Below, piece after piece: positions 1 through 12,278 of a stretch of DNA of 64,000 bases. The translations under genes were made by a program, and so were the position numbers. The stretch's first letter is position 1. Each line of letters starts with the position of its first letter. The stretch is from positions 24,356,461-24,420,460 of the forward strand of contig CM060312.1 in NCBI GenBank assembly GCA_030674185.1. Direction: 5' to 3'. The notes under the pieces were generated by a model. That model did not search any database, had not been told where the DNA came from, and saw only the letters and a list, made by a program, of their open reading frames with translations. The stretch comes from Monoplex corrugatus (taxonomy: Eukaryota; Mollusca; Gastropoda; Littorinimorpha; Ranellidae).

Positions 1-230
1 GAGGGGGGGGGGGTGCATTCAAAGACTTTGACAGGGGGACATATATCCAGTTCTACTCAAATGGAAAACTTTTTAACCAGCGAAGACCAAATCGCTCCAA
101 ACTGTCCTGCAGGGCTTTATCGCCACAGGCCTGTAGATGCTTCAGCTTCAGTAAGACAGAGACTGTGTTTCAGTCAGTATCACATCAGCTCTCTGGTGCT
201 TCACTAACTGTGATTGTCATCAACAACCAG

Positions 231-510
231 AAGATCGTGCTTAAGTGGTTAGTGCAACGGACTACCGACTCGAAGGTTGTAGGTTCGAATCCCCATCAGT
301 CCCTTCAACAACCATTAGGGGATGTTGTTTTTTGGCTCCAACAGGCTCTTATCCAGAGTTGAATGTGTTATGGGCCCATTGGGAAGAATGGGACCACACA
401 GACGAGTCTCATCCACTTTACGGATGCGTTATTGAGGGTCTAGCTCAATTCTTCTGACCAACACTGCAGCTGTTTGTATTTCTCGTGCCTTGTTGACGCC
501 AGGATATATT
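231..510 (+). mobile_element. tRNA-derived SINE, family A (copy 1)
   Basis: The tRNA-like head has an A-box-like stretch (taagtggttagtgcaacgg) and a B box (ggttcgaatcc) near 245-295. An unrelated body follows, ending in gacgccaggatatatt. A copy in opposite orientation at 24288-24563 matches through head, body and the same 3' end, which defines the family. The 3' end abuts the 3' end of an RTE fragment in opposite orientation. Confidence 0.8.
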
Positions 511-1495
511 CATCATCAGGTGCCCTGCCGCATGGCGTTGGCGATCATGGACTTCCATCTGTCTCTATCTCTCATTGCCCCTAGCATCTCCCCCACCCTC
601 CTCGTCCCCAGCCACTCTGCAAGTCCGTCCAGCATTTTCTCCCAGGGTCTACCCGGTGCTCTCTTTCCCTCCAGCTTTCCCGTTGTGACCAGGTACTCCA
701 AATCCCCTTTCCTCATAAAATGGCCTATAATTTAATGTTGCCTGTCTTTTCCTAATCTTCCTTATGAGTTATCTACTTGTGTCTGCCTCCATCAAGACTG
801 TTTCGTTTGTTTTCTTTGCTGTCCATGGAACTCTCAAATTCTTTTTAGAAATCACATCTCGGCTGCCTCAATCTTGTTCTGGTTTTGTTTGTTGATTGTC
901 CATGCCTCGCATCTGTACAACAGTATTGGTTCTATATAACATTCAGGAACTCTCTTCCTGATGTTAACTGACAGGCATTTGTTGGTAAGAATGCTTGTCA
1001 TCTTCTTGAATGCCGTTTTGGCTTGGCCGATTCTGCCGGCTATTTCTGATGTGCATCTGCCATCTAATGAAATGATCGTTCCCAGGTAGTTGAATTTATC
1101 AACCTGTGTCAAGATTGTGCCATTTGCTGTTATTTTGCATGAGGGGATTTCATGTTTTTTACTGATCACCATGACTTCAGTCTTCCTGCTGTTTAGTTCC
1201 AGCCCCTTACCTTTGCTTTGTTTCTAGTATATTCACAAGGTTTTGTAGGTCTCTTTCACTTTCTGCAATTAGCACGATGTCATCTGCGTATCGAATGTTA
1301 TCATTTTCCCTCCAACCTATAATCCAGGGTCTTCTTCTAGGTTTCTCATGATGTTTTCGCTGTAAAGTGAAAACAGATCTGGTGACAAAAACAACCCTGT
1401 CCGACTCCTCTTTTGATATTTTGGAAATAGCTTACATTGTTTTCTATTCTCATTGCAGCTGTTTGTTCCCAGTAGGCCTACATATTTCAGGATAT
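511..1495 (-). mobile_element. RTE-like LINE, 5'-truncated fragment (distal copy)
   Basis: The minus strand encodes the C-terminal part of a non-LTR reverse transcriptase polyprotein (IPSCKITANGTILTQVDKFNYLG..., CYIEPILLYRCEAWTINKQ), matching the plus-strand element at 61430-62862. It has frame breaks and ends at the 3' side in a short TGATGATG tail next to SINE-A. The 5' end is lost in mid-RT (near the TACTGGGAAC site). Confidence 0.85.
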
Positions 1496-1623
1496 ATTAT
1501 GTGATAGTAAAGGTAGAGTACAGTCTAAATCCTACACTGAACTCCATAGCATCATGGTTTTCATGCATATCGTCATATTCATCATCGCATTGTAAAACCT
1601 GTACCAGCTTCTATGGCCATTAA

Positions 1624-1806
1624 CCCTTTGACTCCTACATCCTGTCCACCAGCATCCTGCATTGTCAACCATGATAGCAAAGTAAAACCTTAACCCTTTG
1701 ACTCCCTTACCCAATCCACCAGCTTCCTGCAAGAAACTGGTGGATAGGGTGAGGAAGTCAAGGGTCAAGTTTTGCAGTTGGTGAATAGGGTGCGGGAGTC
1801 AAGAGG
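1624..1806. mobile_element. TTAA-flanked fold-back MITE (distal copy)
   Basis: It begins TTAA|CCCTTTGACTCC and ends GGGTGCGGGAGTCAAGAGG|TTAT, with an inner hairpin whose arms repeat the terminal motif (CCACCAGCTTCC ... ggtggatagggtgagg). TTAA target and CCCTTTGA-type ends are features of piggyBac-type non-autonomous elements. Relatives are at 13393-13574 and 52251-52436. Confidence 0.7.
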
Positions 1807-2789
1807 TTATGGTGGCGTGGAAAAAGGGATCCATAAAAAGGACAAAGGAAGCTCCCTGAGTTTGATGATCCTTGAAAAAAAAAAAAAAAAAAAAAAAGAT
1901 CAATGCTATACACAAATTCTGCAATTTGGGCTGTACAGTGAGCATCAATTTATTTTTTGATGTAGAGATGATGGTGTGCATTTACAAGGCCTGTTCTGCC
2001 TTTGGAAGGCAGACCAAGAAGTTGTGGCAAGGCCAATGCTTCATGATCGCCACAAATATTGCTGTATATACAGCCTGAGCTCCCTGCCCTGTTGTGCTGC
2101 TTAACAGCTTAACACATTCAGCAGTTGGAATGGTTTCACCAGATTTTTTTTTTGTCTACAAAGGATCTGTGGAACCCGTTTTCCTTTAAAAAAAAAACTG
2201 TGTTTAAGTTGAAAAAAGTGGATCTGAGAAGTAATTCCTAAGCCTGCTTTATCATTGTTTCATTATTCTTACTGTACAAATGTGTGCAGGTGTTTGCAAC
2301 ATGGGATTTTTTCCTGATCCGCTCAGACAAAATTAAGAGTGCACAAAAAAGAGATGAATCAGAAACAAGGGAGACTCACAAAACTGAAAATAATCACAAG
2401 AGAAAGGATTGCAACAGAAAAAGAAACAGCTCACAAGGCAACAGAGAAAGACAGAAAGGGACAGACTGAGCTTTATTTTCCAATGGTAAAGACAATGTAA
2501 CCAGAAGTTTTTGGTCAGAGAGACAGACAGACAGAGATATATATAGAGGAGAGAGAAAAAGAGTGATGGGGTGTTGACAAAACACGCAAAAAAAAAAAAA
2601 AAAAAGAAGAAAAGAAATCCCAAACCAAGAGAGGACTTATTTTCATCATTTTATTTCAATTGAAATGACCATATTTACACTTTTTTTTTAAACTTTCCTT
2701 TCCCACCCTCCCCCATCCTTTGCCCCCCCCCCCTTTTTTTTTCTTTTTTTCTTGCACTTCTTGAAGCATTTCGTGTGTTGGTTTTTAGA

Positions 2790-2799
2790 GTGTGTGTGT

Positions 2800-2883
<84 letters not shown>

Positions 2884-2896
2884 TTGTGTGTGGTGG
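2790..2896. repeat. (GT)n microsatellite
   Basis: About 105 bp of GT repeats interrupted by single bases, in the 3' flank of the distal terminal exon. The proximal copy (14553-14645) differs in length and interruptions. Confidence 0.95.
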
Positions 2897-4310
2897 TGTG
2901 AAATGTTCGCTTTTTCTCAGATACGTGTACGCATGTTGTTTTGCCCACCCTGTAAGCCTACAGGCAATATGTTGTAAAACAGTACATATTCTGCTTTCAG
3001 TGGGCATACAAACTGTTGTTTTCATGTGATCATAAGCCACAGGCAGGCCACTGATGTAGCCCATCAATCTTTACTGAATGATGTATGTTCGCAGTCATAC
3101 TACAATTTAAGTTAAAGACACAAATGACACATACAGAACAATAAAAAATACTTTTGACAGAAGACAATGTAAAACCAAAGTTACCTTAAGATACTGTGCC
3201 ATACTGACATGTTGGACTGCAAAATTCACATAACTGTACATAAATCATATTCATATTCCATAAGTATACTGGCTGGTCAATTCCACTAAAGGACAACACA
3301 TTCTGAACACAACGAAAAGAAATGCCAGCCATATACATAAAAATAAATATATCATCAGAAAATATCCAGAGTCAACCAGTCAGCTATTATGAAAAACAAA
3401 ATTCAAATAGAACACAAAGCACCACACTTGTCTCTTCATTATATGAATTTATTTAACACTGGAGGTCTCACAATTACTTTACTGCAAAACGTTTGAGGCA
3501 CCTTGCATTATCATCATCATCGATAAACAGTTCAGGCAGTCAACTCACTCCAAATATGTCACCATGGAATCAGTGTACACACTGTATTAAACCCCATTGA
3601 ATACTACACATACACATTCATACACCCAATATCTCACACCAGCCAACTGCAAGGAAGAACATGAATTGAGCAACATTACAAGCAGTCTCTTTTCTAAATT
3701 GAACCATCACTCTTTTCCATTTTGATATGTTCTAGAATCTTTCACTCAAGTACTCTCTCTTTCTAAGACTCTTTCATTCAAGTTACTTTCTCATTTTTAC
3801 CCACTCATTCAATCAAAAAGTTTGGTCCAACAGGGAGATCTCCATGGTACAATTTCTCTCTCAAGTACTCTCACACTGACAAGCCATGATTCAATCTCAC
3901 TTTTTATACTTTTTCTTCTCCTTGCAAAGGATTTTTTTCCTTTCATAATTACAATTCAAGTTGACATATCCATTCACACAAGATCATGTACAATATGTAT
4001 TGTGACATTGAATGATACCTAGATTTCTCAAATAGCATGCTATGTTCTGACAAAGTGTCAACACAAAAGCTCAAGTGTTTCTCCTCACCCACAATCACAA
4101 TCCCCAAATTCCGTTCAAAATACACATACATCCAAGGGAAATGTTCATACATGCTGCTCAAATCACACCAATATATTTTTTTTCCACCCTGTCACACAAA
4201 ATGTCATTTCCTCTCTTCAAGCTGTACACAACCACAAATTCTCCCCCCCCCCCCCCCCCCCAAACACTTCATCAATATTAATCACAATTTACATGTAGGC
4301 TACGTTTGCA

Positions 4311-4312
4311 AC

Positions 4313-4383
<71 letters not shown>
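4311..4383. repeat. (CA)n microsatellite
   Basis: About 36 uninterrupted CA units shortly after a poly-C run (about 4243-4261). The equivalent place in the proximal repeat (about 16080-16110) has only a short interrupted CA tract, so it is a length variant between the two repeats. Confidence 0.95.
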
Positions 4384-4385
<2 letters not shown>

Positions 4386-4460
4386 CCACATGCATATACA
4401 CACATACTAATGCATCAAGATACAAACATTGCAGAAAACAGGTTGGAAGAGGTGGAGGGT

Positions 4461-4587
4461 TCATTCAGCTTCATTGTATCTGGCAAACAAGGTTTTCTTC
4501 ACGTTCTCCTTGTAAGTGGCCCCCTCTTCTGCCACAATGTCAGCCCCTTTTGCTCCCAGACCCGCAGTGGCTGCCCGCCGCTTGAGT
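4461..4587 (-). pseudogene. RBM5/RBM10: Detached second copy of the RBM5/10-like terminal exon, with a +1 insertion
   Basis: 127-nt copy of exon 22 with its acceptor (gtattcatgttcag) and TGA. It has one extra A near the 5' end (CTCAAGCGG where the proximal copy has CTCAGCGG), so [10 protein letters not shown] is open only after a phase-2 exon. That is the phase left by the one-base-short G-patch exon as written, so in this repeat the two indels cancel for the tail but not for the G-patch. Confidence 0.85.
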
Positions 4588-6976
4588 CTGAACATGAATA
4601 CAACCGATTTTACACAACCGCCAATACTTATGCACACACTCCACTGTAAGGGGAACCTTTGGAGATCATGCTGCCAAAACCATCTCTGAACACAGATGCT
4701 GGATACAAATGCCCAACATAAATACAGAGTGACATTTGCATCATATTACACAGGAACAAGAACAATTTCTAAGTACAACAACAGAAAATCCTCATTCAAC
4801 CTGAGAAAGGCCCAGCAAGGAGGCTGAAAGCTTGTAGCAGCGCCAACTAATCTGGACTCTGTAGCCCCCAAAATTATCATGAAAACAACGTTTTCTGCCA
4901 ACAGAGGACGTGCTCGAGTGCGCACACACGCACGCACGCACACACACACACACAGGAGACTGGGTGCACACTTTCCATCTGGTCACTGAAAACATAAGTG
5001 TGAAACAGCAACAAAGATCAGAAATAAAGGTCGTTTTCAATGCCAATACATTTGCACAAGCTGTCATTCACCTGCTTCAAACTGACTCAGAAACATTAAA
5101 CTCAGATCTGCAAATGCATTACACCATAACTACTACAACCTACTTTCACATACTTTCTTATGTTTCTAATCAATTAAAAGCTGTACTTTAAAGTTCAGCC
5201 TCTTGTTTAAAAACAGCTTCATATTAGAACAGATTCTATTTTCTTTATTTTACTGATGTGCATTTTTCCAACTACAAGAAGTCCACTGATCCACAAGTTA
5301 TATGGTGATGAAGTTGTTCACTCATTATAGACAAACAGGGCATTAGTCAAAGACATATATACTTGCCTTCTGAGCGATAATGAAATATTTCTTTCTACCA
5401 TCACCCCAAAGGCTGCCATCTTCCCTTTTTATTTTCAAGGGTATGTTTAAGTCCAGGTTCTGACACTGGGAAGTCGGCATTGGTACAAAGACTGTATTGT
5501 ATTGATAAGCCTAGCTTTGTTTCCACAAGGATGCCTGCATATTTTCGGAGGAATGAAAATTGGTAGCTCACAGTATTTGCTTTTGAACTCTGGTCTCAGC
5601 TTTTCTGTCCTTTTTTCCATCTTTGATAACTAATCTTCTCTAGTTGCTTACCTACATTATTGTGTTTACTGAAGTTTTCGCCCTTTCATTTTGATGTCAA
5701 GGTTGTAAAGTATTTATTAAACCATAACTATTATTGAGAGAAAATTCCATTATTCCATACTTGTTTTGTCATACCAGCTCTTTCACTGGGATAACTAACT
5801 GAAAGAAATGCAGTACACCTGCTACAGGAAGGACTGGGGCCTCATGATCCAAAAACACACCGGCTACAAAAGAATTGTACTGATAGTGAAGAAAGCTCAT
5901 TTCCTAGCTGGTCTCTTACTACTAAAGCTTTCAGCCAACAAAACAGACCCGAAAAGCAACTGTCTTTTTTCAACATGTAAACAACAGGACTCTAAAATAA
6001 ATTTCCACAGAATTAATCTGAAATTAGTCAACAATTTGCTATCACGTTTTGACCTGGTCGTAGACTTAAAACTTCCACTGGTTGAATACAAATTTCTTGC
6101 CGGTCTTCAGTGCAGAAAGGAGAGAGACAAAGTGTGCACAAGAACAATGAAGAGGCATGCACAAAACATGCAGCCCATCATAATTGTAACCCAGCGATCG
6201 CGCTAGATTTTTTCCCAGCCAGTACTAGCTACGGCAATTATAACATGTCAAAAATGCAACCGGTACAGACAACAACAAAAATCAGTAGGCTTCTTCTATC
6301 AATTTTAATTGCCCTTCCTATAACAGCGGATGGGCACTAGCCGCGCTAATAGAAAGGGAGAAGGAGGGGAACAAACTGGTAGACTACCGGAAACTGGTTG
6401 AGTGATTCATGTCACTATGTGGAACATGGGACTAGGCTGGGAGAAAAAAGGTCAATGAAGCAACCGGTACAATGAATTTTTTTTCGGTTTTGTGTAAGGA
6501 CAGGTTAAATCACAGTCGGTATTCAGTGTTTTGAATCGGTAAAATACGGACTGTAGTCGGTTACCGCGGTTGCTGTAACCAGTAATCTTTTCTGTGAGAT
6601 CCAAGCTCAACTCTATAAACGATAAAACCTAAATAAATCCTAGACAAAAAGGCCACATGCCATGCCTCATGTGCTAACATCAAACAGAAAAATCTAAAGG
6701 TTATCCCATAACCCGTAAGTTGAAGGGGAGAGAAGCAACAAATACCACAACTTTACTCTGGACCAGCATAATGACGGCAGTGTCCATCTCCTCTCTTGTC
6801 GTTTTAACCTTCCACCCTGAAAAGGGTTTGGTAGCCATTCAGAACCAGGTGAACTGGAGGCCATAAAGCTTACTTTGGGCCCAATTTCAACTCATGGAGA
6901 TAGTTCAGAAAGTGAGAGCTCTACCTAAACTTCAACCAAGTCTCACTAACAACAAAACAAAATACAATGAACATAC

Positions 6977-7102
6977 CTCAATAGGTGCAGTGCGACCCTG
7001 GTTGGTTTTACCCAATCCCAGCCCAGCTGTCCAACCCATTTTCTGCAACAATTTGTTACCAATGTTTTCTGCCCCAATTCCGTCTTAGTTGGCTGCTCGG
7101 TA
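6977..7102 (-). pseudogene. RBM5/RBM10: Detached second copy of the RBM5/10-like G-patch exon
   Basis: 126-nt copy of exon 21 in the distal 8.8-kb repeat, with the same acceptor and gtatgt donor and the same missing base between EQPTK and DGIGAENIG (near 7083). No copy of exon 20 lies upstream of it in this repeat. It could be used only by splicing past the proximal exons 21-22, or not at all. Confidence 0.85.
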
Positions 7103-8832
7103 CTGAAAACACATGACAACACAAAGCAGAACAATGTTTAGTACAGTCAGTGACAAGTGTCAAACTGACTCAAAAACACAAATATAAACTATCAACCAGT
7201 ACTACAGAGTAATATGTGCATGTTAGACTGATCTAAATATATTTTCTTCTTCTTAATGTCCTTGATTTTTTTTTTCTATTTTTTCAAACAGTTCTAAAAA
7301 TTGAACACTGAGACAGACAGACAGACAAAACTGATTCAACGTACTTTCAAAAGCTGACATATAGCCTAACATATAATGGCCCTCAATGACTTGACTCAGC
7401 TGGCCTCTGCATATATATAAGTTTAAATATACCATTTCATAAAGAACTGATCAAACTACTACTGACCCTTTAAACTTAGTTATAGATCCAAGTAAACAGC
7501 AAACAACAAATATATGTCCCCTATATCCATAAATGGCAAACAACAAATACATGTCAGCAATGTGCTTAACACTCGTTTTTAGTGAACTCATGGACAACAT
7601 CATTTCAAGCTTCAAATTTGAGTTTGGCATCACATTTTATATCATATCCGACTGTAGCATACTACGACCAGGAAGTTCACTCGTTGGCCAAATGTTTGTT
7701 TGTTTAATTGTGTATCAATTCTGACAGCCAAAAACTGATAAACTAATCTATGTTTTTCAAGTTCAAAGCAGCATGCTTATCAAGGAAAGGTCAGCTTCAG
7801 GTGGTGTTCCCCCAGACAGAAAAAATGAACCCATGACTATCTGTGCAGTATGTTGGATGTCCAAAATACAAACATAGAAGTTCCTTATTTTGACAGAAAC
7901 AGCAGCAGTACTGTCATCTTGAATAGATCTGTTACTATAACATAACTACCATAATTGTCACAATAGAGAAAGTACAGAGTATTTATTCCTTGAACTCATT
8001 TTCCCCGGTATCTAAAAGGGGAAGAAAACCTAGCTGAAGACGTGGAGAACCAAACAAGAAAATGAGCCTGTTCAGCGTACCTAGCCATTCATGACAGATT
8101 TTAGAGTTTTATTACCTACGGCCTGGATCATTTCATTTTCAAAGATTCCCTCTTCTCTATTTAATTCATCAATTCAGAAAAAAAATGTTCCCATTCAACA
8201 CAAAGTTCTCACACACTCTTACACATCAATGCAAATCTGCACATATGCCTATTAACAAAGTACTTTAGGTGAATCTTTCATATTTTTTTTACTCTGTGTG
8301 AATCTAATATTTTTTATTAACACTAGGTTCTTTCATTGAAATGAAAAATGCACCCGTAAAGTGATTCCACTTTAAATCTATAAGTGGCTACCATGTCTCA
8401 TGAGTCTGCTTCGTATTTTTCTTGATAGTCAACCCCTATCGGACAGTTGTTTTGTCATCTGATGGTGCCACACCAATGTATGCATCATGTCTGCTTGGTG
8501 ACCACTGTATGCTATATTGCCAATTTTGAATTTGAAACAGGTTTCTCTTGTGTCACGGTGTGTGCTTTCACACCAAACATTTGTATACAGAAATCCTCTA
8601 CACACAGTTGGTGTAACAAATATATGCTGTTTATACCAATTAGCTCCATCTCATTCTATTGCTAGTTACAAGCTATACAATAAGCTGGACTGGGCAAGCA
8701 ATTTTCATCTTTTTAAAACAATCTGCTCCAACCAATCCTAGATACTGTACAGGAAGGCCTGCTTTCACTCAATAATACACACAACACATACACACAACTA
8801 AAGAACTAAGCAGTGGATCCAGTAATAACAAT

Positions 8833-9370
8833 CGCAGATTGAGACACACATATCACTACATAGTACCCAAGACTATTCTAATAACAGACTGAAACAAAGA
8901 TATAAAACCCATGCCCCAGGTAGGACCTCAAGACCTTGCCTTCGCAGAGGCCTTATGTGCAGGTTTAAGGCTTACACCGTGATCATTTTGTATCTTCTCC
9001 ATCTTATGACATCAATGTAATTCATTCCGAGCCAGTAGAATTCATCGTTAGAAACTAAGAAAAAAAGTAGTTGAACAAAACACTTTGGCGACAGAAACTT
9101 GCGCATACAAATCAGTACAAGACAAGACAATAACTTGAGAGAAAATTAAGAGGAAATAAAAAAAATAAAGCCATGACCCCGACGTGATTCGAACACGCAA
9201 CCTTCTGATCTGGAGTCAGACGCGCTACCGTTGCGCCACGAAGTCCTGCTTACAATCTCTGTGTTTCTACACAAGTTAATCCGAGGATTTGTTGTTAGTC
9301 CTTTCTCTTGTGCAACATTTCTCAGAAAATCAATGACGTCATTTCCGGTTACATAGATCAACTCGTTTTG
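8833..9370. repeat. tRNA-Trp duplication block, left unit
   Basis: Matches about 10945-11490 on both sides of the tRNA gene: shared gagacacacat near the left edge, shared aaacccatgccNc(a/t)ggtaggacctcaaga, and shared catttctcagaaaatcaat past the tRNA. Identity is visibly lower than between the 8.8-kb repeats, so it is older. Between the units (9370-10945) I see only simple repeats and unassigned sequence. Confidence 0.8.
9174..9245 (-). tRNA. tRNA-Trp: tRNA-Trp (CCA)
   Basis: 72 nt including the discriminator A. D stem GCGC/GCGC, anticodon arm TCTGA-CTCCAGA-TCAGA with anticodon CCA, T arm GCGTG-TTCGAAT-CACGT. The acceptor stem GACTTCG/CGGGGTC pairs with two G-U wobbles where the other copy has one. 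A T-run follows within 15 nt as a Pol III terminator. Internal A and B boxes are intact. Confidence 0.93.
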
Positions 9371-9475
9371 TTCTCTCGCTGTCTCTGTCTGTCTCTCTGT
9401 CTCTGTCTGTCTCTGTCTCTGTCCTCTCTCCTCTCTCTCTCTCACTCACTGTCTCTCTCTCTCTCTCTGAGTTTG
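9370..9475. repeat. CT-rich simple repeat
   Basis: Imperfect (CT)n/(CTGT)n tract next to the tRNA-Trp block. A further CT-rich tract is at 10607-10720. Confidence 0.9.
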
Positions 9476-9574
9476 TACGCATGTGTTGTTTCTCTGTCTC
9501 TGTCTTTGTCTGCCTGCCTGCCTGAGAAAGAAAGAGAGAGCAGTCATCTGTGATCTCTTTTTTATACACAAAAT

Positions 9575-9622
9575 TGTTGTTGTTTTTGTGTTGTTGTTGT
9601 TGTTGTTGTTGTTGTTGTGTGT

Positions 9623-9664
<42 letters not shown>
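9575..9664. repeat. (GTT)n microsatellite
   Basis: About 28 near-perfect GTT units with one GTG interruption. Confidence 0.95.
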
Positions 9665-9665
<1 letters not shown>

Positions 9666-9791
9666 AGAAAACAGTAATATCAGTCAGGAGTTTACTGGAT
9701 TTGCTCAAAATTGTAGACTTTTGTGCATCACGATTTCTACGACACTTTTTTCATTGTTTTGAACTTCTTTTTAGTAAAACATTTTTCTTTG

Positions 9792-9794
<3 letters not shown>

Positions 9795-9856
<62 letters not shown>

Positions 9857-9873
9857 TGTGTTTGTGTGTTGTT

Positions 9874-9913
<40 letters not shown>

Positions 9914-9951
9914 TGTTTGTCTGTGTGTGTCTGTGTGCGTCTGTGTGTGTT
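9795..9951. repeat. (GT)n microsatellite
   Basis: About 155 bp of GT repeats with TTTG and CTGT interruptions; the open frames across it are artefacts. Confidence 0.95.
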
Positions 9952-10631
9952 TATATTCTGATTTTCTTCTGTTGTTGTTGTTATTTTTTGTTTGTTTGTT
10001 TCTTTCTTTCTTTCTTCTTTGTCAACGTTCCGATTTTCTGCGGATTCGTGTGTTCAACTTATTATGCCCACGTTGTACGGGCAGTTTTATTTGATGGATA
10101 AACATTTTGTAAGATTGTCCTCCGCTCAAGGCCATGAGATTGGCACCAAGTTATCCAGAATCATCAAAAGACGAACAGAACCCAACTGGCTTGGCTTTGA
10201 ACGTTTGGGGTTATTTCAAGAGGGATTCACCCCGCTCGGACAACTCCATATGCGCTCCACCCAAATATGCCAGCAATTATCTGACAAGATTTCTCGAGCC
10301 CGCACAAAACCCTATGTGCTGGTAATGTCTTGAAACGGGGAAAGGCTGAGAGGATCAAATGGTTAAAAGGTAGTCATGAATGCATGGAGCCACAAACAAG
10401 TCTGATGATAAATGGATCATAATGACACGAACTGTACCATCACATCGGCACTCCATGAGCTGTGTTCTGGGTGTGTCAGTGGATTCCTGGAATAAGGATG
10501 GGGGTTCCAAGCTGACAGGATGCGAAAAAGTTGTGGAATATAATTCGTATAAAACTTGTTTGCCTTGATCTTTGATGTTGGGGTAATTTTTGTTCGGGAG
10601 TCGTTCGTCCCTCTCTCTCTCTCTTGCTCTC

Positions 10632-10672
<41 letters not shown>

Positions 10673-10944
10673 CTTCTTTCTTCCCCTACATCCCTACCCT
10701 CTCTCTCTCTCTCTCCTCTCTTGGAATCTTGGAATGATAGAGATAGTATTTTGATGCTGCTGGGCACATGAATGCTATAATTATATCGTATTGTTTGACA
10801 GCTGATTTCTATGACGTGATTGTATAAGACATCGGTGAGATCAGTCTATACCAGGGGGCTGGTTGTGTTTTCATCAGATCTAAACCCCCCCCCCCCCCCC
10901 CCTCTTTTCTTTTTTTTTTTTTTCTTTTTTCTTTTAATATCGAA

Positions 10945-11490
10945 GCTTGAGACACACATTTCACTATATTGTAGCCTGGATTGTTCCAATGATAAACTGA
11001 AACAAAGATAAGATGTAAAACCCATGCCGCTGGTAGGACCTCAAGACTTTGCCAATGTATATGCCTTATGTGCAGGTTTAATGCTTACGCCGTGATCATT
11101 TTGTATCTTCTCCATCTTATAACATCAATGCAATTCATTCCGAGCCAGTAGAATTTATCGTTAGAAACTGAGAAACAAAAAAACAGTTGAACAAAACACT
11201 TTGGCGACAGACACTTGTGCATACAAATCAGTATAAGACAAGGCAATAACTTGAGAGAAAAATAAGGGGGAATAAAAAAAAATAAAGCCATGACCCCGAC
11301 GTGATTCGAACACGCAACCTTCTGATCTGGAGTCAGACGCGCTACCGTTGCGCCACGGAGTCCTGCTGTGATGTGTACTGTGTGGAGTCTATTCAATCCG
11401 TTACTTTGCCAGAGGTCTTCCTCTGGGCAACGTTTCTGAGAAAATCAATATCCCGTCATATCCGGTTGTGTAGACCACTTTGTTTTGCTT
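10945..11490. repeat. tRNA-Trp duplication block, right unit
   Basis: Partner of 8833-9370. It is followed by a (GA)n tract (about 11518-11602) where the left unit is followed by (CT)n. Confidence 0.8.
11291..11362 (-). tRNA. tRNA-Trp: tRNA-Trp (CCA), second copy
   Basis: Same tRNA with acceptor stem GACTCCG/CGGGGTC and anticodon CCA; a T-run follows. Its flanks match those of the gene at 9174-9245, so the two arose by a local duplication of about 2.1 kb spacing. This copy looks the more canonical. Confidence 0.95.
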
Positions 11491-11566
11491 GTGTGTGTGA
11501 AAGAGAAAAGAGACACGAGAGACAGACACACAGAGAGCGCGAGAGAGCGCGAGAGAGAGAGCGAGC

Positions 11567-11602
<36 letters not shown>

Positions 11603-12000
11603 CAGACATTTGGAATCTCCTCACTTTTAAGTAACTCCTTTGCTGGCCGGACATTCCGTATTCAAGTAAGCTTGAACAACAAGGAGTGAAACAGGGCTGC
11701 GTTCAGGTGATCACACTCTTCTCCATCGTCTTTGTAGTAATGCTGATTGGTGTATTTTAGTGAATTTGATGGGGGGGGGGGGGGTGCATTCAGAGACTTT
11801 GACAGGGGGACATATATCCAGTTCTACTCAAATGGAAAACTTTTTAACCAGCGAAGACCAAATCGCTCCAAACTGTCCGCAGGGCTTTATCGCCACAGGC
11901 CTGCAGATGCTTCAGCTTCAGTAAGACAGAGACTGTGTTTCAGTCAGTATCACATCAGCTCTCTGGTGCTTCACTAACTGCGATTGTCATCAACAACCAG

Positions 12001-12278
12001 AAGATCGTGCTTAAGTGGTTAGTGCAACGGACTACCGACTCGAAGGTTGTAGGTTCGAATCCCCATCAGTCCCTTCAACAACCATTAGGGGATTTTGTTT
12101 TTTGGCTCCAACAGGCTCTTATCCAGAGTTGAATGTGTTATGGCCCATTGGAAGAATGGGACCACACAGACGAGTCTCATCCACTTCACGGATGCGTTAT
12201 TGAGGGTCTAGCTCAATTCTTCTGACCAACACTGCAGCTGTTTGTATTTCTCGTGCCTTGTTGACGCCAGGATATATT
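12001..12278 (+). mobile_element. tRNA-derived SINE, family A (copy 2, in the duplication)
   Basis: Paralogue of 231-510 carried by the segmental duplication, not an independent insertion. Same B box (ggttcgaatcc) and same gacgccaggatatatt end. Confidence 0.8.

Larger units (their letters stand above)
3..8832. repeat. Distal copy of the 8.8-kb tandem segmental duplication
   Basis: Nearly identical over its whole length to about 11773-20573, offset 11.74-11.77 kb; the differences are substitutions and short indels, mostly in homopolymers and microsatellites. It starts at a poly-G run at the window edge (the true left end may lie outside) and ends after the shared string cagtaataacaat, where the two copies diverge abruptly. 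It contains SINE-A, an RTE fragment, a fold-back MITE, (GT)n and (CA)n tracts, and the second copies of exons 21 and 22. Outside these I see nothing gene-like. Confidence 0.95.

Noticed and set aside
245..305. A functional tRNA gene at the head of SINE-A.
   Set aside because: It has A- and B-box-like parts, but the acceptor stem does not pair and the sequence continues into a conserved SINE body.
4037..4585. A 182-codon plus-strand open frame (and 15790-16410, 206 codons).
   Set aside because: It is built from (CA)n and poly-C translations plus the antisense of the real terminal exon, and is not the same between the two repeats.
5370..5376. Possible 7-nt microexon between the G-patch and terminal exons of the distal repeat.
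   Set aside because: The proximal copies join directly in phase 0 (APIE then TQRRAAT), as the family tail requires; 7 nt fits neither copy in the proper G-patch frame.
5808..6206. A 132-codon open frame preserved in both 8.8-kb repeats (also 17542-17940).
   Set aside because: Its conservation follows from the recent duplication. It has no recognisable motif, lies in a probable intron of the minus-strand gene, and shows no coding bias.
9701..10094. Cys/Val-rich open frames over 9.7-10.1 kb and over 45.0-45.4 kb.
   Set aside because: Translations of (GT)n microsatellites.
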